NCBI RefSeq assembly: GCF_009754945.1 | Contig: NZ_WPIN01000004.1 | Location: forward strand, 620,001-684,000 | Source: Spirosoma arboris | Lineage (GTDB): Bacteria; Bacteroidota; Bacteroidia; Cytophagales; Spirosomataceae | Reading direction: 5' to 3' | Length of the DNA: 64,000 nucleotides | Shown: in pieces, positions 62,501 to 64,000 of the stretch | How positions within the stretch are numbered: the stretch's first letter is position 1 | How the letters are laid out: each line of letters begins with the position of its first letter | The notes under the pieces: generated by a model | What the model saw: the letters and a program-made list of their open reading frames with translations, nothing else | Told to the model about the DNA's origin: nothing | Databases searched by the model: none | Position numbers and translations under genes: made by a program

Positions 62501-63991
62501 TTAATAATCCATCACCTTAGGCAGTCGTTCGCGGACAAACTGATCGGTGCCTTCTGAAAATAATTGTATGAATTTATCCGCTTCACTGCCATAGGCTTTG
62601 CCTTCGGCGGTTTTGTTGAGCGTCTGGTCGAAGTCGTCCACAATATCTAATTTCACATCCGACTCACCACCGAAAATGCCTTTCTTTTTCGGCTCGAAGC
62701 CCCGTACAGTATGGCCGAGATTGCCCGCATCGAGCAGGAACGGCTCAAACGATCGCTTGTTCTCGCGCATCTCGGAAAGCCATTGCCGGAACGCCGTATC
62801 GAAATTTTTGACGCTATTGAAAAAGCCGGAATTCAGAAATGAGGTTGAAATAGTCGGATTGGCTTTTGACCATTGTACCGTGCCAGCCGCCTGCCGAAGT
62901 CGTTGACTTAAGTATGTGCTGAACAGCGCCATTTTCGACAGGGGCAAGCTAATCAATTGCTTGGTGGCTGCGGCAAGGTTGCCTAATTGAATGCTGATGC
63001 CATCCTGTTCAATGCCAAATTCCTTATACACTGGGTTCGCAGGACGACCATTCGTAACGGCCAGACTGCTATCGTCCATATTCATAAAATCCACGATGGC
63101 CAGCGCCGACGCCATTTCCACAAAATGGGCCTCGTTTTTCTGTCCGCCCGCGCCTGGGTCGTACGTGTAGGCTTTCGTCTGATCGTCGCCAATGTAATAG
63201 AGTGCGTTTACGGATGGATTCACGCCCTTCTGATAGTAGTTCAGAGCCGCTTTGGTTTTGGCGATGAACGAAGCCGGATCGATCAACTTGTTGTCGTTGG
63301 TCGTCAGGCTGAAATACGGCATCACTGATACCGCACCGATCTTCGCATTGGTGAGGAAAGCCGGATTGGGAATCTGGCCAATCGCCTGTGCTCCCCGAAT
63401 GTTTTTGAGCAAAATTGGAAAGCCTGCCGCGCCGGTTCCACCAAAAATAGAACTGACAATAAAGATTCGGTCATTAGCACCAAAGTTTTCTGCAAATGCC
63501 TGAAACACATCGGAATACCGGAACTGATTCAGTACCGTACTGCCAATATTGGGGTTGCCAACGAAACCAATGTCCATTTTGGTTTCCAGATTTTCTTCTG
63601 AAAACAGAAGACTGGCGAAGGCTTTGCTCGGTCCATCCAATCCTTCGTAATTGATATAATCCCGGAATTTCTCTTGCTGAACGCCTTGTAATTCAAAAAC
63701 ATAGGTATCTGCAATAGTGGCATTGCCACCGATTGACCGATTAAGCGTTTTGATTTCGGTGCTAAAAAAACCAGAGGTTGGTTTGGTTTGCATGCCCGCG
63801 CGAATGTTGCCGTATTCACGCAACAGATCTTTGGTTCGAAGGAGGTCGTCGTTGGTGGCATGGGGGTCCAGCACAATCGGGATCACCTCGTCGGTATTGT
63901 TCAATTTAACGCCAGAGGCCAGCAAAAACGTCAGGGCTTTCAGCACCCTCGAGCCAGTTCCGCCAATGGCGAAGACAAATAGTTTAGCCAT
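62501..63991 (-). CDS. Tubulin/FtsZ-like GTPase family protein
   Basis: A 496-residue cytosolic protein. The N-terminal nucleotide loop VFAIGGTGSRVLKAL (residues 6-20), DIGFVGNPNIGSTV (140-153) and the tubulin-type signature FGGTGAAGFP (183-192, compare GGGTGSG) place it among bacterial tubulin-like proteins of the Tubulin_2 type, distinct from FtsZ and TubZ. The C-terminal half (from about 300) is helical with a late EPKKKGIFGGESDVKLD stretch and has no FtsZ tail. It is the first visible gene of the run; its start is 9 bp from the window end, so the promoter and any upstream partners are outside. It probably assembles or acts with the actin-like ATPase. Confidence 0.82.
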   Translation of the reverse strand: MAKLFVFAIGGTGSRVLKALTFLLASGVKLNNTDEVIPIVLDPHATNDDLLRTKDLLREYGNIRAGMQTKPTSGFFSTEIKTLNRSIGGNATIADTYVFELQGVQQEKFRDYINYEGLDGPSKAFASLLFSEENLETKMDIGFVGNPNIGSTVLNQFRYSDVFQAFAENFGANDRIFIVSSIFGGTGAAGFPILLKNIRGAQAIGQIPNPAFLTNAKIGAVSVMPYFSLTTNDNKLIDPASFIAKTKAALNYYQKGVNPSVNALYYIGDDQTKAYTYDPGAGGQKNEAHFVEMASALAIVDFMNMDDSSLAVTNGRPANPVYKEFGIEQDGISIQLGNLAAATKQLISLPLSKMALFSTYLSQRLRQAAGTVQWSKANPTISTSFLNSGFFNSVKNFDTAFRQWLSEMRENKRSFEPFLLDAGNLGHTVRGFEPKKKGIFGGESDVKLDIVDDFDQTLNKTAEGKAYGSEADKFIQLFSEGTDQFVRERLPKVMDY

Positions 63992-64000
63992 GTTTTTTTA

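Noticed and set aside
47352..63991. A known vWA-MoxR type conflict system
   Set aside because: No MoxR-type AAA+ ATPase or vWA protein is visible in the window; it could only be revisited if such genes lie beyond the right edge.

Overview
The window looks like a chromosomal segment of a Bacteroidota bacterium, probably of the Cytophagales and resembling Spirosoma and relatives. This is judged from protein style only: LytTR response regulators, DUF1080 and ThuA proteins, SdrD-type and DUF11 surface proteins, OmpL-like porins, signal peptides ending in xAQ, and few recognisable Shine-Dalgarno sites. No rRNA, tRNA, CRISPR array, integrase or transposase was recognised.

Layout. (1) 1-3.7 kb: the 3' end of an unknown gene, an Asp-box repeat protein, a Rid-family protein, and an overlapping YdeI/OmdA plus WYL-regulator pair. 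(2) 4.0-13.1 kb: a high-affinity potassium uptake locus, with a small membrane ORF, kdpF, kdpA, kdpB, kdpC, an outer-membrane porin, and a KdpD split into a KdpD/Usp protein and a separate HAMP-PAS histidine kinase. No KdpE is present. (3) 13.2-18.4 kb: exported carbohydrate and peptide functions (ThuA, SMP-30 lactonase, M20 peptidase, CBM6-like protein, DUF1080 hydrolase). (4) 18.4-22.3 kb: an A+T-rich patch with a GT8 glycosyltransferase, an Hpt plus LytTR pair and an ECF sigma factor. (5) 22.4-28.7 kb: a 2073-residue secreted repeat protein. (6) 29.4-33.4 kb: a LytS-type kinase, LytTR regulator and exported S15/CocE hydrolase in one operon. (7) 33.9-41.1 kb: a small protein, a beta-roll surface protein, a SASA/DUF11 esterase, DUF6582, an old-yellow-enzyme and a zinc peptidase. 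(8) 41.2-44.9 kb: a large hybrid histidine kinase.

(9) 45.0-64.0 kb is the most unusual region. On the minus strand it runs, in transcription order, through a tubulin/FtsZ-like GTPase, a giant actin/Hsp70-like ATPase, a single-pass membrane protein, an exported TPR-caspase, an exported M48 metalloprotease, a second exported caspase, an exported unknown, a CHASE2-like membrane protein and a retropepsin-like lipoprotein. An FkbM methyltransferase and a WG-repeat membrane protein follow. Three small plus-strand genes (PKD lipoprotein, proline-rich membrane protein, lectin-fold protein) converge on this run with only 8 bp between. Two cytosolic cytoskeletal-type NTPases, a transmembrane link and four envelope proteases suggest one envelope-spanning proteolytic or stress-response system that I do not recognise as described. 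It continues past the right edge.

A second theme is intergenic structure. Long, perfect inverted repeats (up to 41-bp arms) occur at many gene junctions, three of them between the first four genes of the tubulin/actin/caspase run. Three hairpins share the same TTTTGTCATYCC ends and form a dispersed repeat family.
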